Position numbers and translations under genes: made by a program
The notes under the pieces: generated by a model
Told to the model about the DNA's origin: nothing
The model's input: only the letters and a program-made list of their open reading frames with translations
Database searches by the model: none
From: an uncultured Caulobacterales bacterium
Lineage (GTDB): Bacteria; Pseudomonadota; Alphaproteobacteria; Caulobacterales; Caulobacteraceae
Assembly: GCA_903837135.1 (NCBI GenBank)
Contig: CAILTK010000058.1
Coordinates: 62,001 to 126,000, forward strand
DNA length: 64,000 bases
Reading direction: 5' to 3'
In this document: in pieces, positions 57,638 to 64,000 of the stretch
How the letters are laid out: each line of letters starts with the position of its first letter
Numbering within the stretch: the stretch's first letter is position 1

Positions 57638-59028
57638 GCGACAGGTCCTTCAGGGCCGCGCGCCGCGACGACCCGCTTCCACAGGAAATAGCCGAGGGTC
57701 AGCAGGATCAGCCAGGGAACGCCGACGATCCAGGACAGGGTCCAGTCCTTGTCCAGGCCCATGGTGAGCAGGAGCGCGGCCAGAAGGCCGAGGCCGGCGA
57801 ACTGCATGGCCGGAAACAGCGGCATGCGCACGATCAGGTCGGCCGCCTTGTGGCGCTGGCGAAAGCGCAGATGGCTGATCAGGATCAGCATCCAGACGAT
57901 GATGGCGCCGAACAGCGCCACCCCCTGCAGATAGGCGTAGGCCTTCGGGGTGAGCTTGGCGGCGCCGATGGCGGTGAGGATGAAGGCCCCCGACGCCAGG
58001 GTGGCCATCACCGGCGTCCCCGCCCGGTTGAGCCGGCCCAGCACGCTCGGCGCATAGTTTCCGCGCGCCAGCGAGAACAGCATGCGCGAACACAGGTAGA
58101 CGTTGGTGTTCATGCCCGAGAGGGCGGCGCTGACGACCACGAAGTTCATGATTCCGGCGGCGTAGGGAATCCCCGACAGGGTCAGCACCTTGACGAACGG
58201 ACTCTGCGCCACCGTCACGCTGCCGCCGGTCTGGGTCCAGGGGATCACCGCGGCCAGGACGCCGAGGGCCAGGACGTAGAACAGGAACAGGCGAATCGCC
58301 ATGGTGCGCAGCGCCGCCGGGATCGCCACCTCGGGATTGGGCACCTCGCCGGAGGTGACCGCGATCACCTCGATGCCGACGTAGGACAACAGGCCGAGGA
58401 TCACCGCCATCCACGTCCCGTGCAGGCCGTGTGGGAAGAAGCCGCCGGGCAACTGGTAGAGATTGTGCAGGCCCACCGGCGCGGTCCCGAGTCCGATGAT
58501 CTTGCTGAGCCCCAAGAGGATGAACAGCACGATGGCGGTCACCTTGACGAAGGAGAACCAGTACTCGACCGTGCCGAAGTTGTTCACCGGCCGGCAGTTC
58601 ACGTAGAGCACCACCGCGGCGAACCCGAGCGAGAACAGCCAGACCGGCGCGCCGGGAAACCAGTAGGTCATGTAGAGGCCGGCGGCGACCGCCTCGAACC
58701 CGGTGGCGATCACCTGGGCGAACCAGTAGGTGTAGCGCACCACGAACCCGGCCCACGGGTTCAGATAGGTCTCGGCGTAGACCCCGAAGGAGCCCGCGGC
58801 CGGGTGCGCCACCGCCATTTCGGACAGGCTGAACACCATGGCGACGGCGATGAAGCCGGCGATGGCGAAGCTGACCAGCACCGACGGGCCGGCGTAACCG
58901 AGGGCGATGCCGCTCGACAGGAACAGGCTGGTGCCGATCGCCCCGCCCAGGCTGATCATGATCACCTGGCTCTTGCTGAGGCTCTTGCTGAGACCCGTCT
59001 CGCGGGCGGTGACGGCCAGATCTTCCAA
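57634..59028 (-). CDS. APC-superfamily amino-acid permease (paralogue of 39046-40458)
   Basis: The 464-residue, 12-helix transporter has MISLGGAIGTSLFLSSGIALGYAGPS and SEMAVAHPAAGSFGVYAETYLNPWAGF signatures. In one 34-residue stretch it differs from the other permease at only three positions. It couples by ATG overlap to the threonine dehydratase-like gene, whereas the other permease is coupled to a class V aminotransferase. Gene order is reversed relative to that locus, so the pairings probably arose independently after duplication. Confidence 0.94.
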   Translation of the reverse strand: MEDLAVTARETGLSKSLSKSQVIMISLGGAIGTSLFLSSGIALGYAGPSVLVSFAIAGFIAVAMVFSLSEMAVAHPAAGSFGVYAETYLNPWAGFVVRYTYWFAQVIATGFEAVAAGLYMTYWFPGAPVWLFSLGFAAVVLYVNCRPVNNFGTVEYWFSFVKVTAIVLFILLGLSKIIGLGTAPVGLHNLYQLPGGFFPHGLHGTWMAVILGLLSYVGIEVIAVTSGEVPNPEVAIPAALRTMAIRLFLFYVLALGVLAAVIPWTQTGGSVTVAQSPFVKVLTLSGIPYAAGIMNFVVVSAALSGMNTNVYLCSRMLFSLARGNYAPSVLGRLNRAGTPVMATLASGAFILTAIGAAKLTPKAYAYLQGVALFGAIIVWMLILISHLRFRQRHKAADLIVRMPLFPAMQFAGLGLLAALLLTMGLDKDWTLSWIVGVPWLILLTLGYFLWKRVVAARGPEGPVA

Positions 59029-59171
59029 ACAGCGCCCCTTCGAACCGACGGCTCAGCTCGGGGCTTTACAGCATGTCCGGCGCGCTCGCGAACCCCCTAA
59101 CGGAACCTCGGGCTGGTCCGCTCATTAAGGCCAAGCTCGCCACTCACGGTCAGGGCATATGAGGGCTGCAA

Positions 59172-59318
59172 ATGCTTGGAATCATCGCTCTGGTCCTGGT
59201 GGTGCTGTGGCTGCTGGGCTTCTTCGCCTTCCACATCACCGCCTTCGCGATCCACATCATCCTGCTGATCGCCGTCGTGCTGGTCGTCATGCACTTCCTG
59301 CGCGGGCGTCGGGTCTAG
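59172..59318 (+). CDS. Lmo0937-type very small membrane protein
   Basis: A 48-residue frame encodes MLGIIALVLVVLWLLGFF, then an IHIILLIAVVLVVMHF helix and a basic FLRGRRV tail. This two-helix pattern, with L-W-L-L-G at the end of helix one, is that of the Lmo0937-type family of short membrane proteins found in Proteobacteria, often linked to stress expression. GCTGCAA precedes the ATG without a strong ribosome-binding site. It lies alone between the permease and DUF3147 genes. Confidence 0.85.
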   Translation: MLGIIALVLVVLWLLGFFAFHITAFAIHIILLIAVVLVVMHFLRGRRV

Positions 59319-59406
59319 CCGCCGCTCACGTCAGGTTCCTCCGCGCCCGGACCGCGGCCGCCACGCGACGGTTGCCGAGTCCCGTCCGATCCGGCAGCTT
59401 AGAGGG

Positions 59407-59757
59407 GTGTACTACCTCCTTCTGAAGGCTGTGATCTCCGGCGTTCTGATCGCCGCGGCGTCGCAGCTTGCACGGCGCTATCCGGGGTTCGGCGCCCTGA
59501 TCGCCTCTCTGCCCCTGGTCTCGGTGCTCGGGGCGATCTGGCTTTGGCGCGACAGGCCCGACCCGGCGAACATGGCGGACCATCTGCAGGCGACGTTCTG
59601 GTACGTCCTGCCGTCCCTGCCGATGTTTCTGCTGATGCCAGCGCTGCTGCGGTGGGGCGCGCCGTTCTGGCTGAGTCTGTGCGCCGGATGTGCGCTGACC
59701 ATCGGGCTCTATATCGCCATGACGTGGGCCGCTCCCAGGATCGGCGTGCGGCTCTAG
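59407..59757 (+). CDS. DUF3147-family membrane protein
   Basis: The 116-residue protein starts at GTG 59407 and has four hydrophobic helices: YLLLKAVISGVLIAAASQLARRYPGFG, ALIASLPLVSVLGAIWLWRD, WYVLPSLPMFLLMPALLRWG and a last helix. This is the DUF3147 signature, also seen as F-x-L-P-S-L-P-M-F-L. Function unknown. AGAGGGG lies unusually close to the start codon. Confidence 0.88.
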   Translation: MYYLLLKAVISGVLIAAASQLARRYPGFGALIASLPLVSVLGAIWLWRDRPDPANMADHLQATFWYVLPSLPMFLLMPALLRWGAPFWLSLCAGCALTIGLYIAMTWAAPRIGVRL

Positions 59758-59820
59758 GGTTTTGACGCCCATATGATCCGGGAACCGGTTCCCGGGTTTG
59801 ACGCGTCTTCTGCGGCGGAC

Positions 59821-61425
59821 CTACGCGCGATCGCGGCGCGGGCGACGCAGGGTGAAGGTCTCGAACGGGGCGACGGCGCCGTCGGGGCCGACCACGTCGT
59901 AGTAGGTGACCGTGATGGTGGTGATCCCGCCGGCGCGCGACCCGGGATCGACGGTGAAGGCGGCGAAGCCGTAGGCGTGGGCGGCGTTGCGCACGGCTGA
60001 CCAAGGGGCGTGCTCATGCACATAGATCGGCGGGCGCCGGCCGGTCTTGGGATCGGGCGCGCCGACGGCGGTGACCACCCGGCATTCGGGCGGATCGAAC
60101 AACACCGCGTTCGACGGTCTCGACGTGCCGCCGCCGCCGATCACCATGTGCACCGTGCCCTGGGTGGTGTCGATCACCTGGGTTCCGGTGGCCGCCGGGA
60201 TCGGCGTGCGCGTCGGGTTCAGTTCGTGGCCGCGGATCGGATGCGAGCGCTCGTAATGGTGCTCGTGGCCGCAGACCACGAGGTCGACGCCGTAGCGGTC
60301 GAACAGCGGGACCCATTCCTCGCGGATGCCGAGGTCGGCGCCGTTGAACTTGTCGGCGGTGGAGATCGCCACCTGGTGCATGCAGACCACGATCCAGTCG
60401 ATGGCCGGATCCTTGCGCGCGGCGGCCAGCTCGGCCTCGAGCCAGGCCTTCTGCGCGCCCGCCGAATAGCCACGCACATAGGAGTCGCCGCCGTCCTGAT
60501 AGGCGACGTCGTCGTTGGCGATCGAGATCACCCGCACCGACCCGACGGTGAAGGCGTACCACAGGCCGCGCGTGGTGTCGGTCTGGCCGGCGGCCTCGGG
60601 CACGGCGAAGTAGGTCTGGTAGGCTCGGTAGCCGATCGGCCCGTTGCCGAGTTCGTTCTCGTGATTGCCCGGCGAGGGCATCCACGGCCGGTTGGCCGCG
60701 CTGCGGCTGTTGTTGTTCCAGAAGTCCCACCAGGCGCGCACCCGGTCATGCGCCAGATTGGCGTAGCAGAGGTCGCCGTTGAACAGATGGAACAGGGGCT
60801 GGATCCGTTCGACGCCGAGCGTGGTGTCTCCGGCCGCGGGCGAGCCGAGGTTGTCGTTGACGAACAGCGGGTTGGGCAGGCCGGCGGGCAGGGTCGTTCC
60901 GTCGGGCGGCGTGTAGGCCCGGCCGAGGGTGGGCGTCCCCTGGTCGCCGAAGCTGGTGAAGGTGAAGCGCGCGCGGCCGCGCGGGCCCGTGCGGAAGGTG
61001 CTGAACTGCGGCGCCGCGCCGTCGTGCAGGGCGGCGTAGAGATAGGCGGTGTCGGCCTGCAGCCGGCTCAGCCTGGCGTGATGGGCGTGGACCACCTGGC
61101 CGGACTTGGCGTCGGTGTAGGTGCGGGTCTCGGCGGGCGCCGTCTGCACGAGCCTGCCGTCGAGATGGCCGAGCAGGACGCGGGGGTGGCTGACCGGCTG
61201 AAGGGTGTGCCAGGAGACCACCATCTGGGTCGCCGCGTCGGCGCCGAACTGTAGGTGCAGGCCGGACACCGGCGGGGTTGTGACGGGATCTCCGGGCGCG
61301 CTCGCCGCCTTCATAGGGAGGGCCCCGGCGGCCTGCGGGGCGAGAGCGGCCCCGCCCAGGCCTGCGGCGATCAGCAGGTTGCGGCGGCTGAGATCGAGAT
61401 CGTCTGAGGGCGAGGCCATACCCAC
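59821..61425 (-). CDS. Tat-exported purple-acid-phosphatase-like metallophosphoesterase
   Basis: The 534-residue protein has a twin-arginine signal (SRRNLLIAAGLGGAAL) cut near AGA. A fibronectin-like N-terminal domain (about residues 50-150) is followed by a metallophosphoesterase domain with SFGDQGT, FNGDLCYA, PSPGNHENE and CGHEHHYERSHP, carrying the Asp, Asn and His metal ligands of the purple acid phosphatase type. It probably hydrolyses phosphomonoesters in the periplasm under phosphate limitation. ATG 61419 is an alternative start. Position near the histidine phosphatase at the other end of the window is coincidental. Confidence 0.93.
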   Translation of the reverse strand: MGMASPSDDLDLSRRNLLIAAGLGGAALAPQAAGALPMKAASAPGDPVTTPPVSGLHLQFGADAATQMVVSWHTLQPVSHPRVLLGHLDGRLVQTAPAETRTYTDAKSGQVVHAHHARLSRLQADTAYLYAALHDGAAPQFSTFRTGPRGRARFTFTSFGDQGTPTLGRAYTPPDGTTLPAGLPNPLFVNDNLGSPAAGDTTLGVERIQPLFHLFNGDLCYANLAHDRVRAWWDFWNNNSRSAANRPWMPSPGNHENELGNGPIGYRAYQTYFAVPEAAGQTDTTRGLWYAFTVGSVRVISIANDDVAYQDGGDSYVRGYSAGAQKAWLEAELAAARKDPAIDWIVVCMHQVAISTADKFNGADLGIREEWVPLFDRYGVDLVVCGHEHHYERSHPIRGHELNPTRTPIPAATGTQVIDTTQGTVHMVIGGGGTSRPSNAVLFDPPECRVVTAVGAPDPKTGRRPPIYVHEHAPWSAVRNAAHAYGFAAFTVDPGSRAGGITTITVTYYDVVGPDGAVAPFETFTLRRPRRDRA

Positions 61426-61502
61426 AGCACGCCACAGGCCCGCGCGGGAATCTACCCCGCTTCTGCGACACGCGGATACCGGAAGCCGTTAAGCCGCTTT
61501 TC

Positions 61503-61538
61503 TTCCGCTCATCCCGGCGAATGACGGGATGAGCGGAA
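61503..61538. repeat. perfect 14-bp inverted repeat hairpin
   Basis: TTCCGCTCATCCCG (61503-61516) and CGGGATGAGCGGAA (61525-61538) are exact reverse complements around an 8-base loop, resembling the ends of the other CATCCCG repeats in the window. It could stop minus-strand transcription from the small gene at 61575. Confidence 0.65.
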
Positions 61539-61574
61539 ACAAACGCAGATCCCGAAGTCTGCGACAGTCCCCGG

Positions 61575-61748
61575 CTAAGCCGGCCCGCCGCGCCGCGGCT
61601 TCACATTGCTGGTCATCAGGTCGGGTTTTTTCGGCGGTTTCCAGCCGGCGGGCGGCGTGCGCGAGGGCTCGCTCGTGCCGAGGCCCATCTTGCCGGGCTC
61701 CTGCCGGCGCAGCTTCGAGGCCTTGGGATCGACCGGCTTGTCGTTCAT
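61575..61748 (-). CDS. 57-residue conserved protein, downstream of mutL
   Basis: A short frame encodes a basic protein starting MNDKPVDPKASKLRRQEPGK, with PPAGWKPPKKPDLM and SNVKPRRGGPA at the end. GGAGGAAGAG directly before the ATG gives a strong start. The high Lys/Pro content and the W-K-P-P-K-x-P-D-L-M-x-S-N-V-K-P motif suggest a real small protein family; the function is unknown. It lies 85 bases after the mutL stop in the same direction. Confidence 0.8.
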   Translation of the reverse strand: MNDKPVDPKASKLRRQEPGKMGLGTSEPSRTPPAGWKPPKKPDLMTSNVKPRRGGPA

Positions 61749-61833
61749 CTCTTCCTCCCAACCTGGGTCTCCGGTGGATCGAACGCCCGGGGGACCGTGT
61801 GGGCTTCATCTCGAAGCCGACACGCCGTGATCC

Positions 61834-63696
61834 TCAGCGCCGTCCGAACAGGCGTTCGACGTCGGCGAGCTTCAGCTCCACATAGGTGGGACGGCCGTGG
61901 TTGCATTGACCGGAATGCGGCGTGGCCTCCATCTGCCGCAGCAGGGCGTTCATCTCCGCGGCGCTGAGGCGGCGGCCGGCGCGGACCGAGCCGTGGCAGG
62001 CCATGGTCCCGGCCACTTCGGCGAGGCGCTCGGACAGGGCCAGGGCCGCGCCCGACTCGGCCAAGTCGTCGGCGATGTCGCGCACCAGACCCTGCACATC
62101 CGTCTCGCCGAGCGCGGCCGGCGTCTCGCGCACCAGCACCGCGCCGGGGCCGAAGGGCTCGACGACGAGGCCGAGCGCCGCCAGCTCGTCGGCGCGTCCC
62201 GCCACCCGTTCGGCCTCGGCCGGATCGAGCTCGACCACCTCGGGCAGCAGCAGGGCCTGGCGCGCCACCCCGCCGCCCTCGGCCTCGGCCTTCATCCGTT
62301 CATAGACCAGCCGCTCATGCGCCGCGTGCTGGTCGACGATCACCAGGCCGTCTCGGGTCTGACTGATGATGTAGGTCTCGTGCAGCTGGGCGCGGGCGGC
62401 GCCGAGGGGATAATCGAGCGGATCGATGATGGCGGCGCCCGGCCTCGCGTCGGCGTCGTCGGGCTCGACCCGCGCCGAGACCTCCTGCAGCCCCGGCAGG
62501 GCCATGGCCAGGCTCTGCGCCGCCGTGGCGCTGAGGGCCAGCGGCGAGGGCCCGGAATAGCCCCGCGATCCGCTCCAGGCGTAGGCCGAGGGCGAGGACC
62601 CGAGCGCGCCGCCCCAGCTCCCCTGCCCCGCCGTGAACCCGGCCAGGGCCTGGCCGGCGGTGGTGGTGGCGGCCCGGTGACCGGCGCCGGCCAGGGCGTG
62701 GCGCAGGGCGCCGATGATCAGGCCGCGCACCAGGGCGGGATCGCGAAAGCGCACCTCGGCCTTGGCGGGGTGCACATTCACGTCCACCAGTCCCGCCTCG
62801 AGCTCCACATAGAGCGCCGCCACCGGATGCCGGTCGCGGGCGAGGAAGTCGGCGTAGGCGGCGCGGAGCGCGCCGGTCAGCAGCCGGTCCTTCACCGGCC
62901 GGCCGTTGACGAACAGGTACTGGTGAGCGGCGTTGCCGCGCGAATAGGTCGGCAGGCCGGCGAAGCCCGACAGCCGCACGCCTTCGCGCTGCTGATCGAT
63001 CTCGAGCGCATTCTCGTGGAAGTCGCGGCCGAGCACGGCGGCGAGGCGGCGAAGCCGTCCCTCCGGCCCCGGATGTTCGGGCTGCAGGCGCAACACGGAG
63101 CGGCCGTCGAGGTCGAGGGAGAAGCCGACCGCCTCGTGCGCCATGGCCTGGCGCTTCAGCTCCTCGGCGATGGCCAGGGCCTCGGCGCGCTCGGACTTCA
63201 TGAACTTCAACCGCGCCGGGGTGGCGAAGAACAGGTCGCGCACCTCCACCCGTGCGCCGTGCGGTCCCGGGAACCCGGCCGGGGCGACCGGGGCCGTGGC
63301 CCCGGCGTCGACGGCGATCAGATGCGCGTCGGCCTCGCCCCGCGCGCGGCTGGTGATGGCCAGCCGCGACACCGAGCCGATCGACGGCAGGGCCTCGCCG
63401 CGGAACCCCATGGTCGAGACGTTGAGCAGGGCCCAGCCGCCGTCGTCTTCCGGCGGAAGTTTGGAGGTGGCGTGGCGCTCGACCGCCAGAGCCAGTTCGC
63501 CGGCCGCCAGGCCGCAGCCGTCGTCGACCACCAGAATTCGCGACAGGCCGCCCTGATCGGCCTGCACCTCGATGCGTGTGGCCCCGGCGTCGATGGCGTT
63601 CTCGACCAGCTCCTTCACCGCAGCCGCCGGCCGCTCGACCACCTCGCCGGCGGCGATCCGGTTGACGGTTTCGGGCGGAAGACGGCGGATCGGCAT
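61834..63696 (-). CDS. mutL: DNA mismatch repair protein MutL
   Basis: The 620-residue protein begins [38 protein letters not shown], the GHKL ATPase N-box (ENAIDAG), and continues with [19 protein letters not shown], and [29 protein letters not shown] of the MutL transducer domain. The C-terminal dimer domain contains [15 protein letters not shown] and ends [20 protein letters not shown], which are conserved among endonuclease-type MutL homologues; the DQHAxxER motif here matches the metal-dependent nuclease motif only in part. It links MutS to strand removal. Start at 63696 follows an in-frame region lacking homology. Confidence 0.97.
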   Translation of the reverse strand: MPIRRLPPETVNRIAAGEVVERPAAAVKELVENAIDAGATRIEVQADQGGLSRILVVDDGCGLAAGELALAVERHATSKLPPEDDGGWALLNVSTMGFRGEALPSIGSVSRLAITSRARGEADAHLIAVDAGATAPVAPAGFPGPHGARVEVRDLFFATPARLKFMKSERAEALAIAEELKRQAMAHEAVGFSLDLDGRSVLRLQPEHPGPEGRLRRLAAVLGRDFHENALEIDQQREGVRLSGFAGLPTYSRGNAAHQYLFVNGRPVKDRLLTGALRAAYADFLARDRHPVAALYVELEAGLVDVNVHPAKAEVRFRDPALVRGLIIGALRHALAGAGHRAATTTAGQALAGFTAGQGSWGGALGSSPSAYAWSGSRGYSGPSPLALSATAAQSLAMALPGLQEVSARVEPDDADARPGAAIIDPLDYPLGAARAQLHETYIISQTRDGLVIVDQHAAHERLVYERMKAEAEGGGVARQALLLPEVVELDPAEAERVAGRADELAALGLVVEPFGPGAVLVRETPAALGETDVQGLVRDIADDLAESGAALALSERLAEVAGTMACHGSVRAGRRLSAAEMNALLRQMEATPHSGQCNHGRPTYVELKLADVERLFGRR

Positions 63697-63928
63697 GGGG
63701 TGTATACGACTCAGCGGACTGGTTTGGTACGATACCGTCTCGGCTCCGCCGGGACGAACACATGCTGGTGAAATTAACAATTGAGGTCGCCAAAGCCGCG
63801 CTTTTGGCCTAGCTTCGCAACCATCATCGACATGTAGCTAGGCGTCGATGCCGGAAGCAAACGAGCGCCCAAGGGGGGCAGGGGCGTTTGCACACTCCCG
63901 CCGGACCGATGGACGCGGAGTCGCCCGC

Positions 63929-64000
63929 ATGAAGACCTATACCTTCTACCTGCATGACGGCCCGGACGCGATCCCGGCGTTCGAGATCGAGATGTTCGAC
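63929..64000 (+). CDS. start of a small protein gene (partial)
   Basis: The frame from ATG 63929 encodes MKTYTFYLHDGPDAIPAFEI and continues past the window end. GGAG lies 11 bases upstream. The opening with Y-x-F-x-x-H-D-G resembles short proteins in alphaproteobacteria of unknown function. Only 24 residues are visible, so the family and length cannot be settled. Confidence 0.6.
   Translation, partial: MKTYTFYLHDGPDAIPAFEIEMFD

Overview
The window looks like chromosomal DNA of a high-GC alphaproteobacterium of the Caulobacterales, most likely Caulobacteraceae (Caulobacter or Phenylobacterium type). The strongest evidence is a near-canonical CtrA cell-cycle regulator (18131-18832, minus) with CcrM-type GANTC sites and a CtrA-like TTAA pair upstream. 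Two TonB-dependent receptor genes, EBD/HWE-type signalling, tadA/rluB/rsmD housekeeping genes and many short palindromic dispersed repeats agree with this. No rRNA, tRNA, CRISPR array, prophage or complete insertion sequence was seen.

Layout. 1-4.9 kb: the end of one TonB receptor followed by a histidine acid phosphatase, a cytochrome c'-like lipoprotein, and a second TonB receptor. 5.1-12.3 kb: envelope and sensing genes, including a secreted protein with a duplicated domain, a Cys-rich five-repeat secreted protein, and divergent from it a membrane Ser/Thr kinase carrying an N-terminal DNA-binding domain. 12.4-18 kb: regulators (double TetR, MarR, TetR) with two short-chain dehydrogenases, a GtrA protein and a small secreted protein. 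18.1-20.9 kb: ctrA, a membrane LytTR regulator and an alpha/beta hydrolase. 21-26.1 kb: nitronate monooxygenase plus DUF1254 protein in one operon, then a lipoprotein and a Tat-exported tyrosinase lipoprotein that share a C-terminal domain. 26.4-31 kb: acyl-CoA synthetase and acyl-CoA dehydrogenase flanking a lower-GC patch of two small genes, then a GNAT acetyltransferase. 31.2-35.7 kb: tadA, rluB, an M20 peptidase, a TMEM175-type channel and rsmD. 35.9-42.5 kb: an esterase, a VOC-cupin fusion, a class V aminotransferase coupled to an amino-acid permease, and a SnoaL-like protein. 42.8-45.5 kb: a sensory cluster with a histidine kinase whose membrane domain resembles the plant ethylene receptor and a convergent stand-alone receiver. 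45.6-49.9 kb: a LysR regulator divergent from a three-gene operon (NmrA-like reductase, HSL-type esterase, unknown protein), and a patatin lipoprotein. 50.1-53.7 kb: two SMP-30/gluconolactonase-like genes, an ECF sigma factor and a sulfotransferase. 53.7-59 kb: five minus-strand genes (permease, threonine dehydratase-like, aldo/keto reductase, Rieske dioxygenase alpha and beta) that may form one catabolic unit. 59.2-64 kb: small membrane proteins, a Tat-exported purple-acid-phosphatase-like enzyme, a 57-residue protein, mutL and the start of a further gene.

The genes are mostly ordinary chromosomal cargo in short operons, five of them joined by 4-base ATGA overlaps. The parts most worth attention are the ethylene-receptor-like kinase with its receiver, the DNA-binding/kinase/TPR fusion facing the Cys-rich repeat protein, the tyrosinase pair with a shared domain, and a set of palindromic elements, one of which sits between the two subunit genes of the Rieske dioxygenase.
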